64,000 nt of DNA from Drosophila persimilis (Eukaryota > Arthropoda > Insecta > Diptera > Drosophilidae). Positions 52,896 to 64,000 of this stretch are shown here, piece after piece. The translations under genes and the position numbers were made by a program. The stretch covers positions 186,001 through 250,000 of the forward strand of contig NW_020825355.1 in assembly GCF_003286085.1 (NCBI RefSeq), given 5' to 3'. Within the stretch, counting starts at the first letter, position 1; each line of letters starts with the position of its first letter. The notes below the pieces were generated by a model. It was not told the origin of the DNA, searched no databases, and saw nothing but the letters and a program-made list of their open reading frames with translations.

Positions 52896-55712
52896 GAGGG
52901 GCAGGAAGGAAACCCCGGGACTTGTATGGCATATGCCACACACACGCACACGCACACACACACACCCTCCTCCTGGTTGTAATGTTAATGCCACAAAAAT
53001 AGAAATATGCATTTATTTGTTGTGCAAAAAACAATAATGTTTTACGAGAGAGGCAAAAGCAACGGAATTGCAGCAAAGAAATGCATAAAATTTTATAGGT
53101 GCACCATTTTTGTGGGTACCACCCCTGTGAATATCACGCATACGCAGAGTCTGCCAGCCACAATCTTTGGCCGCAAGTAAATCAATTTTTATGGCCACTC
53201 TGCTGCTGCTGCTGCCAGTGCTGCCGGTGCTGCAACTAAGGAGTCGCACGTGGCAGTCCATAAACCGAGCGATAAGCAAACGAAGCAGGGAAAATGCCAG
53301 CAAAAGTTTCGCCTCTTATCAGGGCAGCGGTGCATGGAACCTCCACTGTCATAGCCTATCACTTTATGCAACCTCAATTTCCTCTGCGGAATCCTATTGT
53401 TATTAAATTGCTTCATAAATCTTTAAGCACACACGAACGTCCGTCACTCACTTAAGCCATTCATCCATCAAGCGAGCACTGACTTTCGGTCGGAATTGCT
53501 CTACCAATTTGGTTGATCAATAATTGTTCGTGTTTATGGCTCAAACGCTAAGCTAAATGACTTTGCTGATTGCATTTTAATTTTCATTTTTTGCAATTAT
53601 TATTTTTTTTATTGAAACGTGGGATTTTTGTTGCTTTGACATCACCTCTCCGTCCACCCTGGACAAGCAAAAGCAATTGAGGAATGCAAATTGAATGCTA
53701 AACAGATGAAGTGTTTTGCGATACCCTGTAAATGGATGGGCCATTGAGGGGGTATATACGGAGAGCCGTTCACTTGATTTTTCTTAGTTGAAATATGATA
53801 AATGGAAGCGCTCGTACCTATTCGCTTCGGGCAGCCAGTGCAAGACGGAAGCTTAAAATCATCTTTGGCAAGGCAGACAACACGAACGAACATGTCCACA
53901 GATGACGAAAGCCATGCCAGAGCGACTATTGAGAGATGAGAGACGACAGAAAAAAAGAAAGCAGCGCAGGAGCCCCGTTCACTTGAGTATTCTTTTAGTT
54001 AGAATATGATTCGTAGCTATTTGCTTCGGGCAGCCAGTGCAGGACCGAAGCTTAAAATCATCTTCGGCAAGGCAGACGACACGAACGAACATGTCCACAG
54101 ATGACGAAAGCCACGCCACAGCGACGATATAGAGATGATAGAGGACAGAAAAAAAGAGAGCAGTGCAGGCAGCGCAGGCAGCGACAGCCAGAGCGGCGCA
54201 GCAAAGCCAAGATAAGCGATCGGTTGTTTTTTTTGTTGTTGCGTTCGACGGCCGGTCAGCAGCATTTACCTGCTCGAAATATTACAAATTGCCCTTGCAA
54301 TAAAATGAGTAAACTATTGCGCGACTCAAACCAATATGCCCGCTCAATTGATCTTACTTGCTGTACACTCATATCCGTACATGCAGCAGCAGCACCTCTT
54401 TTGGTGTTGACTCAAACTTTAATGAGCCGCCGATTCCCATTCCCCAATCGCCGATCGCCGATCGCCGTTCGCCAATCCCCAATCGCCCGATGCGAATCCA
54501 AATGAATCAATGGGATGGCATAAATTAAGCAGATGACAACACCAAACCACAAAAAAACACACACAAAATGCAAGCAGAATTCAACAAATTTGTATATAGC
54601 GGATATTTAAGTACATACATATGTATAAACATGTGTGTGTTTATGTATACATATGGAGAGGAAAGGCGTGTTTAAAGTCTCTTTTTGTGAATGCGCGAGC
54701 CCAGTTCCAAGAATTGCAGAGACCGAAAGCGGGACCCACAACCCAGAACCCAGAACAGAAGAACAACAATGAAAGAACAGAAACTGAGAAACAGCACCAG
54801 CACCAGCACCCTCCCCCCGAACACCCTCTGGAGGCAGGGAGGCACGCCTTAAAGTGAAGCGAGATTTACAGCATGTACGACAACAATTTGCAGGCATTGT
54901 GTGTGAAACGGGGGGGGAGGTAGAAAGACCGGAGAGGGAGGGGTACCTACTGCTGCTGCTTGTGCTGCCCCAAAACGTGACCCAGACAAAGTTTTGCTAA
55001 AAACAAAAAATAAAATACAAAAAGGGACAACGACAGCGACAACAACATTATTTAATGCCTTTTTAATTAGATGCAGTACCCGCGAGAGTCCGAGACCGAG
55101 TCCGAGACCGAGTTCGAGTCGCGTTTGTTGCATTCCCAAGCAGCCAGAAGTCGGTTTATGAATTATCTATATACCCTTAGCCCCATGTGCATACAGTCGT
55201 ATATCTCTCAGCATTATACAGTCGCTTTGATCTGCATACAAATTCCAAATTACAAATCAATTTCGCTTTTTTTTGCGCATTTGAAAGCTTAATTTGGTTT
55301 AACTTCCACTTTTTTTAGCTGAAGGCTTTCAAGGCTTCAACATTGTATCATCATAATTTTGTGGGGCCCATCCCAGAGCCCTCGATGGGACACATTTGCA
55401 TATGATAAATTATTTATTGCCACGAAAATATTGTACACTCGTTCGGTCTATCGCTTGCAGAAAAGAGTAGCCGTAGGAAAACTGAAACTGAAAACTTTCC
55501 AGACTTTTCAGCGAATCATTTGCATAGAAAGGAAGGACTGGGGAAACGTCTGAAAATTTCATACTCACTCTGGAATTGGTTGGCATTATCCGCCAGGATC
55601 CCGCGCAGGCTGCTCGTGTGATGATGCAGCAGCTGCTCAAACATTCCGGCGGCCTTCTGGCGGAGCTCCAGCTCGGTGGCATTGTTGCAGCAGTTGCCAC
55701 CGCAAATGGCGC
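42930..55712 (-). CDS. dally: Dally glypican (5' coding exon outside window)
   Basis: Eight exons on the minus strand: 55569-55712, 45821-45944, 45280-45750, 45007-45196, 44088-44263, 43361-43565, 43148-43292, 42930-43087. They encode 536 residues in a continuous frame; the first codon is split, so an upstream exon (about 90 aa with the signal peptide) lies right of the window or was missed. Glypican cysteines are visible (ICGGNCCNNATELELR; CPNCNGHQ; RGCSAEYAGLLDSPW; VKKTCGTP; NFCDAEY). The stalk carries SG sites in acidic sequence (HGSGDGSGD) for heparan sulfate. A hydrophobic end (TCLLLTLVTILYRSCS) is the GPI-anchor signal. Dally is a cell-surface co-receptor for Dpp, Wingless and Hedgehog. 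Intron 45945-55568 is about 9.6 kb. Two introns hold opposite-strand small ORFs. Confidence 0.95.
43691..43963 (+). CDS. Small membrane-protein gene nested in a dally intron
   Basis: Exon 1 is 43691-43738 (MDIRNLTKGMITTSLE); intron 43739-43804 is GTGAGC...TTGCAG, 66 bp; exon 2 is 43805-43963. The spliced product is 68 aa: a short polar start, one hydrophobic segment (TLEYILLYLIIGYPVYYLL) and a tail WLIRQIIGPGGDDFVQQ. The intron length is a multiple of three and stop-free, so retention would give a 90-aa form. The gene lies on the opposite strand, in the 522-bp dally intron 43566-44087. It resembles a small single-pass, possibly mitochondrial, subunit, but I do not recognise a family. A related gene lies at 39796. 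Confidence 0.6.
   Translation: MDIRNLTKGMITTSLEVSQAHIYLIPYAPHWRSRSSLQSGREGKAIPTLEYILLYLIIGYPVYYLLSTNEYMQWLIRQIIGPGGDDFVQQ
48762..48803 (+). repeat. (TG)n microsatellite
   Basis: About 21 uninterrupted dinucleotide copies in the long dally intron. Confidence 0.95.
49733..49764 (+). repeat. (CA)n microsatellite
   Basis: About 16 uninterrupted copies in the long dally intron. Confidence 0.95.
52849..52889 (+). repeat. (AG)n microsatellite
   Basis: About 20 copies of AG in the long dally intron; GAGA-factor can bind such tracts in flies, though nothing shows that it does here. Confidence 0.9.
53795..53905 (+). CDS. Small ORF, copy 1 of tandem pair (36 aa)
   Basis: The ORF starts MINGSARTYSLRAASARRK and ends with a KLKIIFGKAD(N)TNEHVHR-type tail. 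A basic, Arg/Ser/Ala-rich start without acids looks like a mitochondrial targeting sequence, but this is only a resemblance. Compared with copy 2 there is a 12-nt, in-frame difference after the second codon, and a synonymous TTT/TTC change. It lies in the long dally intron on the opposite strand. I recognise no family. It may be a fragment of a larger gene. Confidence 0.35.
   Translation: MINGSARTYSLRAASARRKLKIIFGKADNTNEHVHR
54006..54104 (+). CDS. Small ORF, copy 2 of tandem pair (32 aa)
   Basis: The ORF starts MIRSYLLRAASAGPKLK and ends GKADDTNEHVHR. Start, frame and stop correspond to copy 1. Replacements relative to copy 1 cluster in the first half (T/S, S/L, R/G, R/P), while the second half differs at one residue (N/D) and one silent site. 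No splice donor interrupts the end, and no promoter or poly(A) signal is obvious. It could be a truncated retrocopy fragment or a real micropeptide gene. Confidence 0.35.
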   Translation: MIRSYLLRAASAGPKLKIIFGKADDTNEHVHR

Positions 55713-58700
55713 CTGTGAAGAAAAATGCACAAGGACAAAATTTAGATTTTATATTTTCTACAAGTAGTACAATGATAGATCCCAGCTGTTGGGGCCCTTG
55801 AGTACCTCCTCACACCCACCCCCACCCCCCACACAGATCATCTTCTTGGTTGTATTTCGTCATTAGCTGCGCCTCGTATCATTTTCAAATTATCGCACAA
55901 ATCAAACATTTACTCCCCAGGTCCCGGCCTCTCAACGATTATTGTATCTCTATCGTTTTGTGTGTGGGACGTATCTCTCTCCCTCCCTCTCTCCCTCGCT
56001 CGCTTAATTGTTTATGGCTTCAAGTTTTTTTTTGTAGCAGTAGTAGTGGGCGTGTTGGCCAATAGCAACAACAACAACAACAACAGTTTGCCACCCATCA
56101 CGCAGCGGCGTGTGGGTTTGGGCCATTCGTCTAAATAAATAAATACCAGAGAAATATGAATTGCTGTTTCGTTTAGAGATGTTTCATTTATTAATAACTT
56201 TTAAATTGCCTCAAATTGCAGAGGCTGGCGAATCGAGAAACTGTTTTTGGTCATACAATTCACAGCATGCCACAAAGTGGCTGCAGCAATGATTGCGCAC
56301 GGCGGCGCATGCCACAGCTTGTGGCCTGCTGCTGCTGTTGCTGTTGCTGCTGCTAATGACAACGGATTGTTGCAGCTAAAACGATTTACAACTCACTAAT
56401 CGTTGTGCCCTAGAAAATGGCTCTCTAATGAAAAGAGAGCCAGAGAAAGAGGGAAGCAATGCCACAAACTGGGGCAATATATTTTACACTCGTAAATACT
56501 CGTAAATAAATCAACAAAAGACCCGCTGATTGCCAAGACTCCACGATGCTCAAGACATTGAAAGGCGAATTGTTTTTTTGGCCCAAAAACATTTTCATTG
56601 TTTTATCCTTTTTCGCCAGCAGCAAATGAAATACAATACCCCATCTCTAGGACATGTGTTAATCACTCCCCCTCCCCCGCCCACTCCCCTTCGCCCTCCT
56701 TTCGGGCGTGTGGGTTTTCCCCAAAAGATACAAATCGTGTGACGAGCTTTTTATGACAAGCTGTGCAACATCCCAAAGGCAAAAGCGACACCAGCAAAGC
56801 GACTTTTATGGACGGTTGTCAGGCTGTTTCTCTCGTCTTTTATAGTTTATAATTTAAATTAATGGCCTTTACATGATGTTTATGCAGCAGCAGCAGCAGC
56901 AGCAGCACCTAATAGCCAGAGCCAGAGCCACAGATCGACAGATCGACAGATCCCCCGTCACATATGCAAATGAACAATATCTGAGTGCCCCGATTCGGTG
57001 GCCATATGTTTGGCTGTTGTTATGCTGTCATAAAATTAGCAAATTAAATGAATGTTTGGAATGGGAAAGGGGGCGGGGGGCAGGGGGCAGGGGATGGGGC
57101 ACACAAAAGGCAGACGGACGTCATCGCACTCAAACAGAGTGCACTCGTCAGTCGTCATTCACGGGCTATTTTTGTGCGATGAAAAACATCAATAGTTGCA
57201 CTCGCGAGACAACCGCAAGGCCGTGACACATATTTGCCAGCATGTGGGGGCAAGCTCTTCCAAAGGGAGATGCTCGCTAGCCCCTGCTAGGCCTTTCAAT
57301 GCCAGAAACACAGGGACTTGATGTCCGTCAATCCGGATGGATTGACAGGGAAGGGCGGGCAAACCGAAAAACGGATTCTCCAGTTGTAAAAGATTGTTTG
57401 TCAACAATTTTCATCCTATTTTCCGATTGCATTGTGCAACTTCATCGATTTAGGGGCGCAGGAAGGACGAAAGGACGCAAGGAAGGATGCAGCATTCAGC
57501 CCTCGAGGCTGTGGCTCCTGCTGCTTCTTTTGACCATGATGTGTTTATGCGTTTTACCAACTGCTGGGCCATAAATCTGGCATCTGGCAGGATGGACCAC
57601 CCATCCTCCCATTCTCCCATTTTCCCATGGCATTTGGCCAGAAAAATCGGAGGCCACAGACACAGAGGCGTCACTCAGTCAGCGAGCGAGTGAGTCACAG
57701 AAGAGCTACTTCTCCTTTGCTGCTGCTGCTGCTGTTGCAGGCAGTCGGTTGCAAGTTAGAGCGTGTCTTTGGGGGGGGGGGGTGGGATTTCTTTTTTGCT
57801 GCCGTTTTGGGGGGGTTCCGCCCGCCCGCCTACGAAAAACTCTCCTTTTGTGGCGCTCAAGAGCTCAAAACTCGAGCAGCAGAAATTCAATTCAATTGCT
57901 GCAACGTGGCAGGCATGCATGCTACACACACACACACTCGCACACACACACATAGTTAGATGCATGCATATATCATGACGTGGCCCAGAAAAGTATGCTA
58001 TGGCAAAATGTTTCTGGCAACGAGCTGCCAAATTGCAAAGAAACCTAAAGAGGGGGGGAAACTAGGGGCAAGGGATGGAGAAAGTGGCGGAGAAAGCAGT
58101 ACAGAATAGAGCAGAGAATCATTGAGAATAGGGAGGGATAGAGAGAGAGCGAGCGAGCGAGAGGGGAGTGGTGGATAGCTATGAGGGTTTTGGGGGTGTA
58201 AAAAATGCAAATCTCATGCATGGCTCTGCCACTGGGGCTCCTCTCTCCCCCCGCTCTGCTCTGCCAAAAATATCAAGGCACATGGCCATGACCGCATGCG
58301 ATGCGGCCCAACAGGGGGTGGGGGGTAGCGGCTCTGACACCATTACCTCCTCCTGTCATAGACGTGGCACTGCCACTGCCACTGGCACTGCCGCACTATC
58401 TACTAGCACTTTTAGGCCGCCTTGTTTTGCAGCCTGTCGCCGCAAATGCAACGTGACGACGTGTGCGAATTTGTTTACTGTAATTGTCTTCACTGTACCA
58501 GGGAGACAGAGAGAGACAGAGAGAGAGAGATAGAGAAAAGAGGCAGTAGTGGGCGGGGAGCAGTGGTTGGCTCCTTCTGTCTTTCGGCATTAGCCAAGTT
58601 TTGGCTTCAAGCCAAGAAAGCGCTTAGACCGCAAAACACTTGGCTCTGGGAAAGTGGATTTTGTGCATACCTTGACATATTTCGAGAGTCCTCTACTCCC

Positions 58701-61700
58701 ACTACAATCTCTCTTCCACCCCACCCCACCCCACCCCCCTCTGCAACAGCAGCACATGCTACTTGTAGGCATTTTCAATTTCCACAATTTCCACAATTTC
58801 CAGTAAATGTGCGGATAATCAGGAGAAGGAAAATAAACCTTGGATACGGAAGGAAGTGTGGGAATTCTCATGAATTACGAGTATGTGCAACACCCCCTCC
58901 CCCCCCCCCCCCCCCTATCAAAATGTGTAAAAGTTTTGCACCCGACTGGCCTTAATTAAAGCAGAAGCCTGCGTGGAAGCCTTTTGATAGACACTGTACT
59001 CGGAGTATAAGAGAATTCAATTAGTTTCTGGGAATAAATATATGAGAATATTCGATTTTTAGGTATTCGGGGAGTTCTCAGTGCGGGAGGAGAGAGAGGA
59101 TCATGGGTGCCCATACACCATAATATATTTATTTATTTTACTTAAAACATAACCCCATTTAGCTGCTGGGTTCATATTAAACTGATAAAGGCTATAAACC
59201 TTTTATTTTTTAATTTTTAATAAGAAATCGAGGCGGTAAGTGGCTGTTTTTGGACTTCTCCCGATCCCCCCCCCCCACAGACAGATGTCTGTGGCGACCC
59301 TTCGTTTCCTTCTGATTTACGAGTGTCTCTCGATAAATATTTACTCCAAGAAATATACAACTAGTACGACTAAAAGCCCCAACAAAATGCTTGGTACATG
59401 TACATTTCAATTGCTATAATTTACAGCCTTGATTGAAAATCAATTGACTTTTCCACAAAACAAAAAAAAACAAAAAAAAAAACAGAATGCAATGCACGGG
59501 TCACAGAAGAACGAAGCGAATGGCAGAACGATTGGTTGGGGCCATAAATTCACTAATAAATTTATGAGAGAGCATTCAAAAAAAAACCACAAATAAAAAC
59601 ATCCGTTGGGGCCGCTCTCTAGGCAGCAGGTAGAACAGAGATAGATAGAGGGAGAGTGAGAGCGAGAGGGTGGGGAAAGGGTATGGGGAAGGGGAAGGGG
59701 AGATCCCACTGCATGTCACACACATAATAATTTCATTTCGTTTTTATCAAAAAACTGTTGACAACTACTTGTCAAACACGAACAATTTGTGCCACAGGGA
59801 AAGCGAGGAAAGCGAGATAACAATTAAGTCAACAAATGCCACAGAGGGTGGGGAGGTCGGCCCGGGGAGGTGGGACCAGGGGGCCATGTCGATATGCTTG
59901 GCCTGTTGTTCGTTGTTTTACGGTTCGTTGGATTCTCTAGCTTCGGTTATGACACGTTTTCCCTGTTATAGATCATCATCATCGTTGGGGTAGATCATAC
60001 ACTCGCTACACATCCCCGCTGCCACTCCCCCCCCCCCCCCCCCCCTCTCTGTTGCTACCCTGACTTCTTGGTTCGTTGAACTGTTGCCCCGAGATCTGTT
60101 TATTTTTGGTTTCTGTTTCTTGTGCCGCGATAATTTGCCATTTCCTCCATTCATTCATATCTTATCGAACCGAACCGAACCGAACCGAACCGCAGACAGG
60201 CGGTACCCATGTTTCAGCTAGTTTTTGGCCCTAAAACTGCTATCAGTTCCGAAACTTGGTATATTAACAGGTAGTTAAATCTTGGCGATAGCCAGTACAG
60301 TGGGTCAAGGCTAAAGAGAACAAGAATTAAAGAGCATTTGCCCATCAAGGTATCCCATCCGCAAAAAAGGGAAGCTGCAACCTCCCAGAAGAGGTCAAGG
60401 TTGTATCCGCAAAGTCCGTCCCCGCCAAGGCATCTGTCAGATGCAGATGATTGCCACAGCTTAACCGAAAATGGATTTCCAATTCAATTTTGCGCCACAA
60501 AAAAGTCGCCACTACAGTAGGGCCAACCCTACAGTGGACACCGGCAAAGGCTTCCTCTTCGGGGGGCATGTATGTAGGTGCATCCGACTGGATGCCACTG
60601 TGTGTTGCATATTCAATTATTTGTTTGTTGGTTATTTTGCCGGGGCCGATTATTTTTGCATTTGTGCAGCTGCCACACGCGAGAGAAAATCCCAACAATT
60701 CTGCTGCTGCCCCTGCTGCTGCTGCTGCTGCTGCTGGTAAATTGTTAATGTGGCGCATAAGTTTTCAATTTGTGTGGCAAATTCCGCGCGATTGCTGGAT
60801 GCTGCTGCCATGCTTGCAACATGCCACGAGCGCCATAGCTGCTCCTGCTTGCTCTGGTTGTTGCCTGACATCGAGAAGCTGGCAGATTTTGGCGCCACGT
60901 CTGTGTCCGTGTGTGAGTGTGTGCTGTGTGTGTGTTGCATGTAAAATTTATTGCGGCGGCTGCAGCGACAATCGCACAGCCATTTATTTGCATTCGCATT
61001 TGAATATACAACAAAATAAATCTACTGTAAATGTTACTGTAAATGTATCTGCATCTGCATCTGTAGATGCATCTGTATCTGCAAAAAGTTTCCTTTTCCG
61101 ACGTGCACGCACACACGCACACGCACACACGCACACACGCTGCACTTTGCACTAATCTCGGAATGAAAATGTCAACTGCGATTATGCGTGCCACAGCACA
61201 CAGCACACAGCACACAGAGTTGGCTGCTGTTGGCTGTTGGCTGCTAGCCGTCATGTTGCATGCCCCCATATTTGGTCAGGCGGCACACATTGGCTTACAT
61301 TTCGGCAGGCGCCAGGCAGACGCGCGTCTCGGACTCGGAATGAAAAATAATGGTCTCTGCCCCAGCCCCTGCCCCTGCCGCGGCCCCTGCCACCGCCCCG
61401 GGCCTCTTGAAAAATGTATGTATTAAAAATGTAATTGAAAAGCATTTTAGTCACAAATTGCACATGCGGCCGGGGCATGCGTTGCCCGCCCGGTGGCACT
61501 TATTAATTATTTTCGATTTGTGATGCCACAAAAGGAGTCCATCTATATGCAAATGCCGCAACTGGCGGAGGCAGTGGCAGATGATTTCATCAATTCCATT
61601 CATTTTGGACATGCACACATTGGAAAAGTATTTCTTCAGAGAACAAAGAACTCATGAATCTATAAATAGTGCATGTTGCCACAAGATGCCACAAAACTGC

Positions 61701-64000
61701 AGCCGTTGAAATGCACTGCACTGTCCATCAGATGAATCACACACACACACACACACACACACGTTCGAGAGGAGATGATGATGAACTGCAGCCTCCCGAG
61801 GGGGGTGGGGGTGCGGGCCAATCCAATGCCAATCCATACTCGCGTGCAACAATAAATCTGCTTGGATAAACAGAGTAATCAAATTACACACAAAAGATGT
61901 TTCCCCCATGGTCCCGTTGGATGTTAAACACACAATTCGAAAATAAACGAAATGCAACGGCAACAACAGGCAACAAAATGTTCCAACTTATAGAACTTTT
62001 TGTGTGAAAACAAATGGAAAACAACAAATAACCGAGAAAATTGCTGACACTAACAAAACAACAAACAAGAAGGGAGAAGGCAGAAAACGGGGCTGCGGAA
62101 AGCCGTTGCGTTTGATACTCTTCCAGAGATAGGGAAGGAACCCACAAAGAATCGATCACCCTTTTGGCATAGCCGACATAGACATGCCTGTTCATGTCTT
62201 CATATATATGTTTGTGTTAATATATGCAAGCACATGCATGCCAGCGATCGTTCTCCGTTGCTTGCGTTGCTTGCGGGTCGAAGCTTTATTTTCTTATCTC
62301 CCCCTCGATCTGCATTTAATTTCACGCACGAGCTTTGCACGCACACAATACGGCTACACCTTCTGGCAATTCTCTCTATCCTTCATTCGCTTGATCGCCG
62401 AAAATAAAAACAACAACCACAATGCAACGACACTCTGCTGAGAGGAGACTCTGCTCGCGCTCGCTCTCGGCAAATGCGAAGCCTGAAGCACTGCTAATAC
62501 GAATACGAAGCACTAACCAACGGGACTTTACTTCGCTGCGTACATTCTTTGGCTTTTATTCGCATTTGCTTATTGCTTGCTGCATTTTCGAGGCTGCAAC
62601 GACAACTCTTAATCCCCTTCATATATAGTCTTCCTGCTCTGCTTGGTCCAACCGCTTCTCACAAACAAAATACCCTACCGCTGCAAAGGGTACACAAAGA
62701 AGTAGCACTTTTATAATTAAAACCGAGTCAGCTGCTGCTTCTTTTGTGATGGGAAGCTTCCCAGCAGTAGCAGCAGCAGCAGCACCAACAACAACAAACA
62801 ATTTGCAAATTATACAACTGGGCGCCCAGAAAAAACCGGGAGTGTACAATTCCCCCCATCACCATCCCCACCTCCATCTCCATCTCTTGCATTCTTGCAG
62901 TCCAGTTTTCTACGTTTTTTTTTGTTTCCCCTCTATTGGCGGCGCAGTTGTGCAAACATTCGCGGCAAACCAAACACACACAAACATACACACACACAGA
63001 GAGAGAGAGACGCAGCAGCAGCAGCAGCAAACGGCAACGAAACGGCACAACAACAAATGGCAAACAATTTCTGGGCTCCCAGTCGGTGGATGGACGACGG
63101 CCAGCTGTCCGATTCCGATTCCGTTGCCATTTCCCATTCCGTGAAAGAAGCAGCTGCACTGCTTGTGGAATGCCCTGCTCGCTAATGGGGCGATCTAGTT
63201 GCTGCCCCCCGCTGCCCCGCACTGTCCGCCCGCTGTGGCCCGTTGCAAATTGCTGCGGGTAATCATAGTGCATGTTGCATGCAAATTAACGCATCAACAG
63301 GGCCAGTGTCGGGGCCGTGGCCGGGGCCGGGGGCCCACAAACCTGCAGACAGGGAGGAGGAATAGGCACCCCCCCCCTCACCCTCCGGAATAAATGCCAT
63401 TTTATGAGATTATGCCAATGGCGCAAAATGGGAAAATATGAACGGGTGCGGCTGGTGATGGTGCTGCTTCTTTTGCCCCCCACCTCCTCCTCCAGTTGCA
63501 AGGGTAATCCTATTGTAATTAACTTGTTTTTGCCTCTGCCGCTGCTGCTGCTGCAAATGTCATGCCACAGCAGGAAAAAGTTAAGCGCTTAATGTACGCA
63601 AATTTCTCTTGATTGCCCGACCGATTGGCCGATGGCCCGATGGCCGCGAGTATGCCTATAAATAAAAGGGGAATACGGAATACGGGAGGCAGTGCCACAA
63701 ATTGAGGCCCTGAGAAATGACAGACATCACAGAAATTACAGATAATCTGGAGCTGTAGCTGGAGCTGGAGCCTTTGATCATCGGTTCTTGCTTGGCGCTG
63801 GTTCCTCGACGAAAGATTATACATAAAATTCCATCCAGAGCTCATTCAATAAATGACCTGAAAAATGAGTTGTCCATAAATTTCGAATAATTTGGAGCAT
63901 GCACACTCGTAAAGTCTTGCTCTAATTTCAATTAAAAATTTGAGCGCCACTGCAGATAACAATTAACCAAGAAACGAAAAAAAAAAAAAAACTTAAGTGG
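55713..64000 (-). other. dally: Interior of the first long dally intron
   Basis: No exon, RNA gene or element was recognised. The sequence is a mosaic of CTG/CAG runs, a C-run at about 58896-58914, a second C-run near 60026-60046, a (CGAAC)n array at about 60169-60192, CA runs (61741-61762), and AT-rich spacers with homeodomain-type TAATTA words. The missing dally signal-peptide exon was not found and is expected beyond 64000. Confidence 0.5.
61741..61762 (+). repeat. (CA)n microsatellite
   Basis: About 11 perfect copies in the dally intron. Confidence 0.9.

Larger units (their letters stand above)
53768..54170 (+). repeat. Tandem duplication, two units of about 209 and 195 bp
   Basis: Unit 1 starts GTTCACTTGA at 53768 and unit 2 starts GTTCACTTGA at 53977. 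Long stretches are nearly identical, including AAGCTTAAAATCATCTT, GGCAAGGCAGAC and ACGAACGAACATGTCCACAG. Both end near AAAAAAAG(A)AAGCAG/GAGAGCAG. Differences are scattered point changes and a few short indels, so the copies are not brand new. Confidence 0.9.
45945..55568 (-). other. dally: Long dally intron
   Basis: This 9.6-kb intron carries no further dally exon that I can find. It holds long simple repeats (TG 48762-48803, CA 49733-49764, AG 52849-52889, CA 51271-51297) and (GACGGC)n-like sequence near 52450-52500. Long open frames here, up to 344 codons, are translations of such repeats. A tandem duplication with paired small ORFs lies at 53768-54170. Confidence 0.6.

Noticed and set aside
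51929..52963. 344-codon minus-strand open frame
   Set aside because: It is built from (TC)n, (CA)n and GC-rich triplet repeats with no domain and no splice or start context.

Overview
The window is from an insect nuclear genome, and the gene content identifies it as a fruit fly (Drosophila). The genes have short GT-AG introns of about 60 bp, and long introns and flanks are full of (CA)n, (AG)n, (CAG)n and similar simple repeats. The proteins read as orthologues of D. melanogaster misfire, TrpA1, Mcm7 and dally, which as I recall map close together at cytological 66D-E on 3L. They differ enough from melanogaster to point to another Sophophora species; obscura group is my guess, not a demonstrated fact.

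Layout. 1-15052: no convincing gene, only low-complexity DNA. It may be the first intron of a minus-strand gene whose promoter (Inr plus DPE) and non-coding first exon I place at 15053-15603. 15757-16815: a decayed hAT DNA transposon with terminal inverted repeats, 8-bp target duplications and a broken transposase. 17333-17578: a short non-autonomous relative just upstream of misfire. 17768-23824 (+): misfire, a ferlin, 14 exons, 1690 aa. 24119-24202: a possible 27-aa ORF with its own poly(A) signal. 26148-35507 (+): TrpA1, with two alternative amino termini and a pair of mutually exclusive exons. 36063-38472 (-): Mcm7, convergent with TrpA1, 720 aa, with DRE and E2F sites upstream. 39476-40330: a decayed partial copy of two dally exons flanking an apparently intact 76-codon gene. 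40590-55712 and beyond (-): dally, a glypican, exons 2 to last; its amino-terminal exon lies beyond the right edge. Small ORFs on the opposite strand sit inside dally introns at 43691-43963 and, as a tandem pair, at 53795-54104. 55713-64000: interior of a very long dally intron.

The main genes work separately: sperm membrane function (misfire), chemical and heat sensing (TrpA1), replication licensing (Mcm7) and morphogen co-reception (dally). The least explained parts are the small genes: the nested gene in the dally intron, the intact gene inside the decayed dally duplicate, and the duplicated 36/32-aa ORF pair whose only length change is in frame. Exon models of misfire, TrpA1 and Mcm7 were checked by summing exon lengths: each divides exactly by three with no internal stop, which supports the junctions. 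All coordinates were derived by eye.
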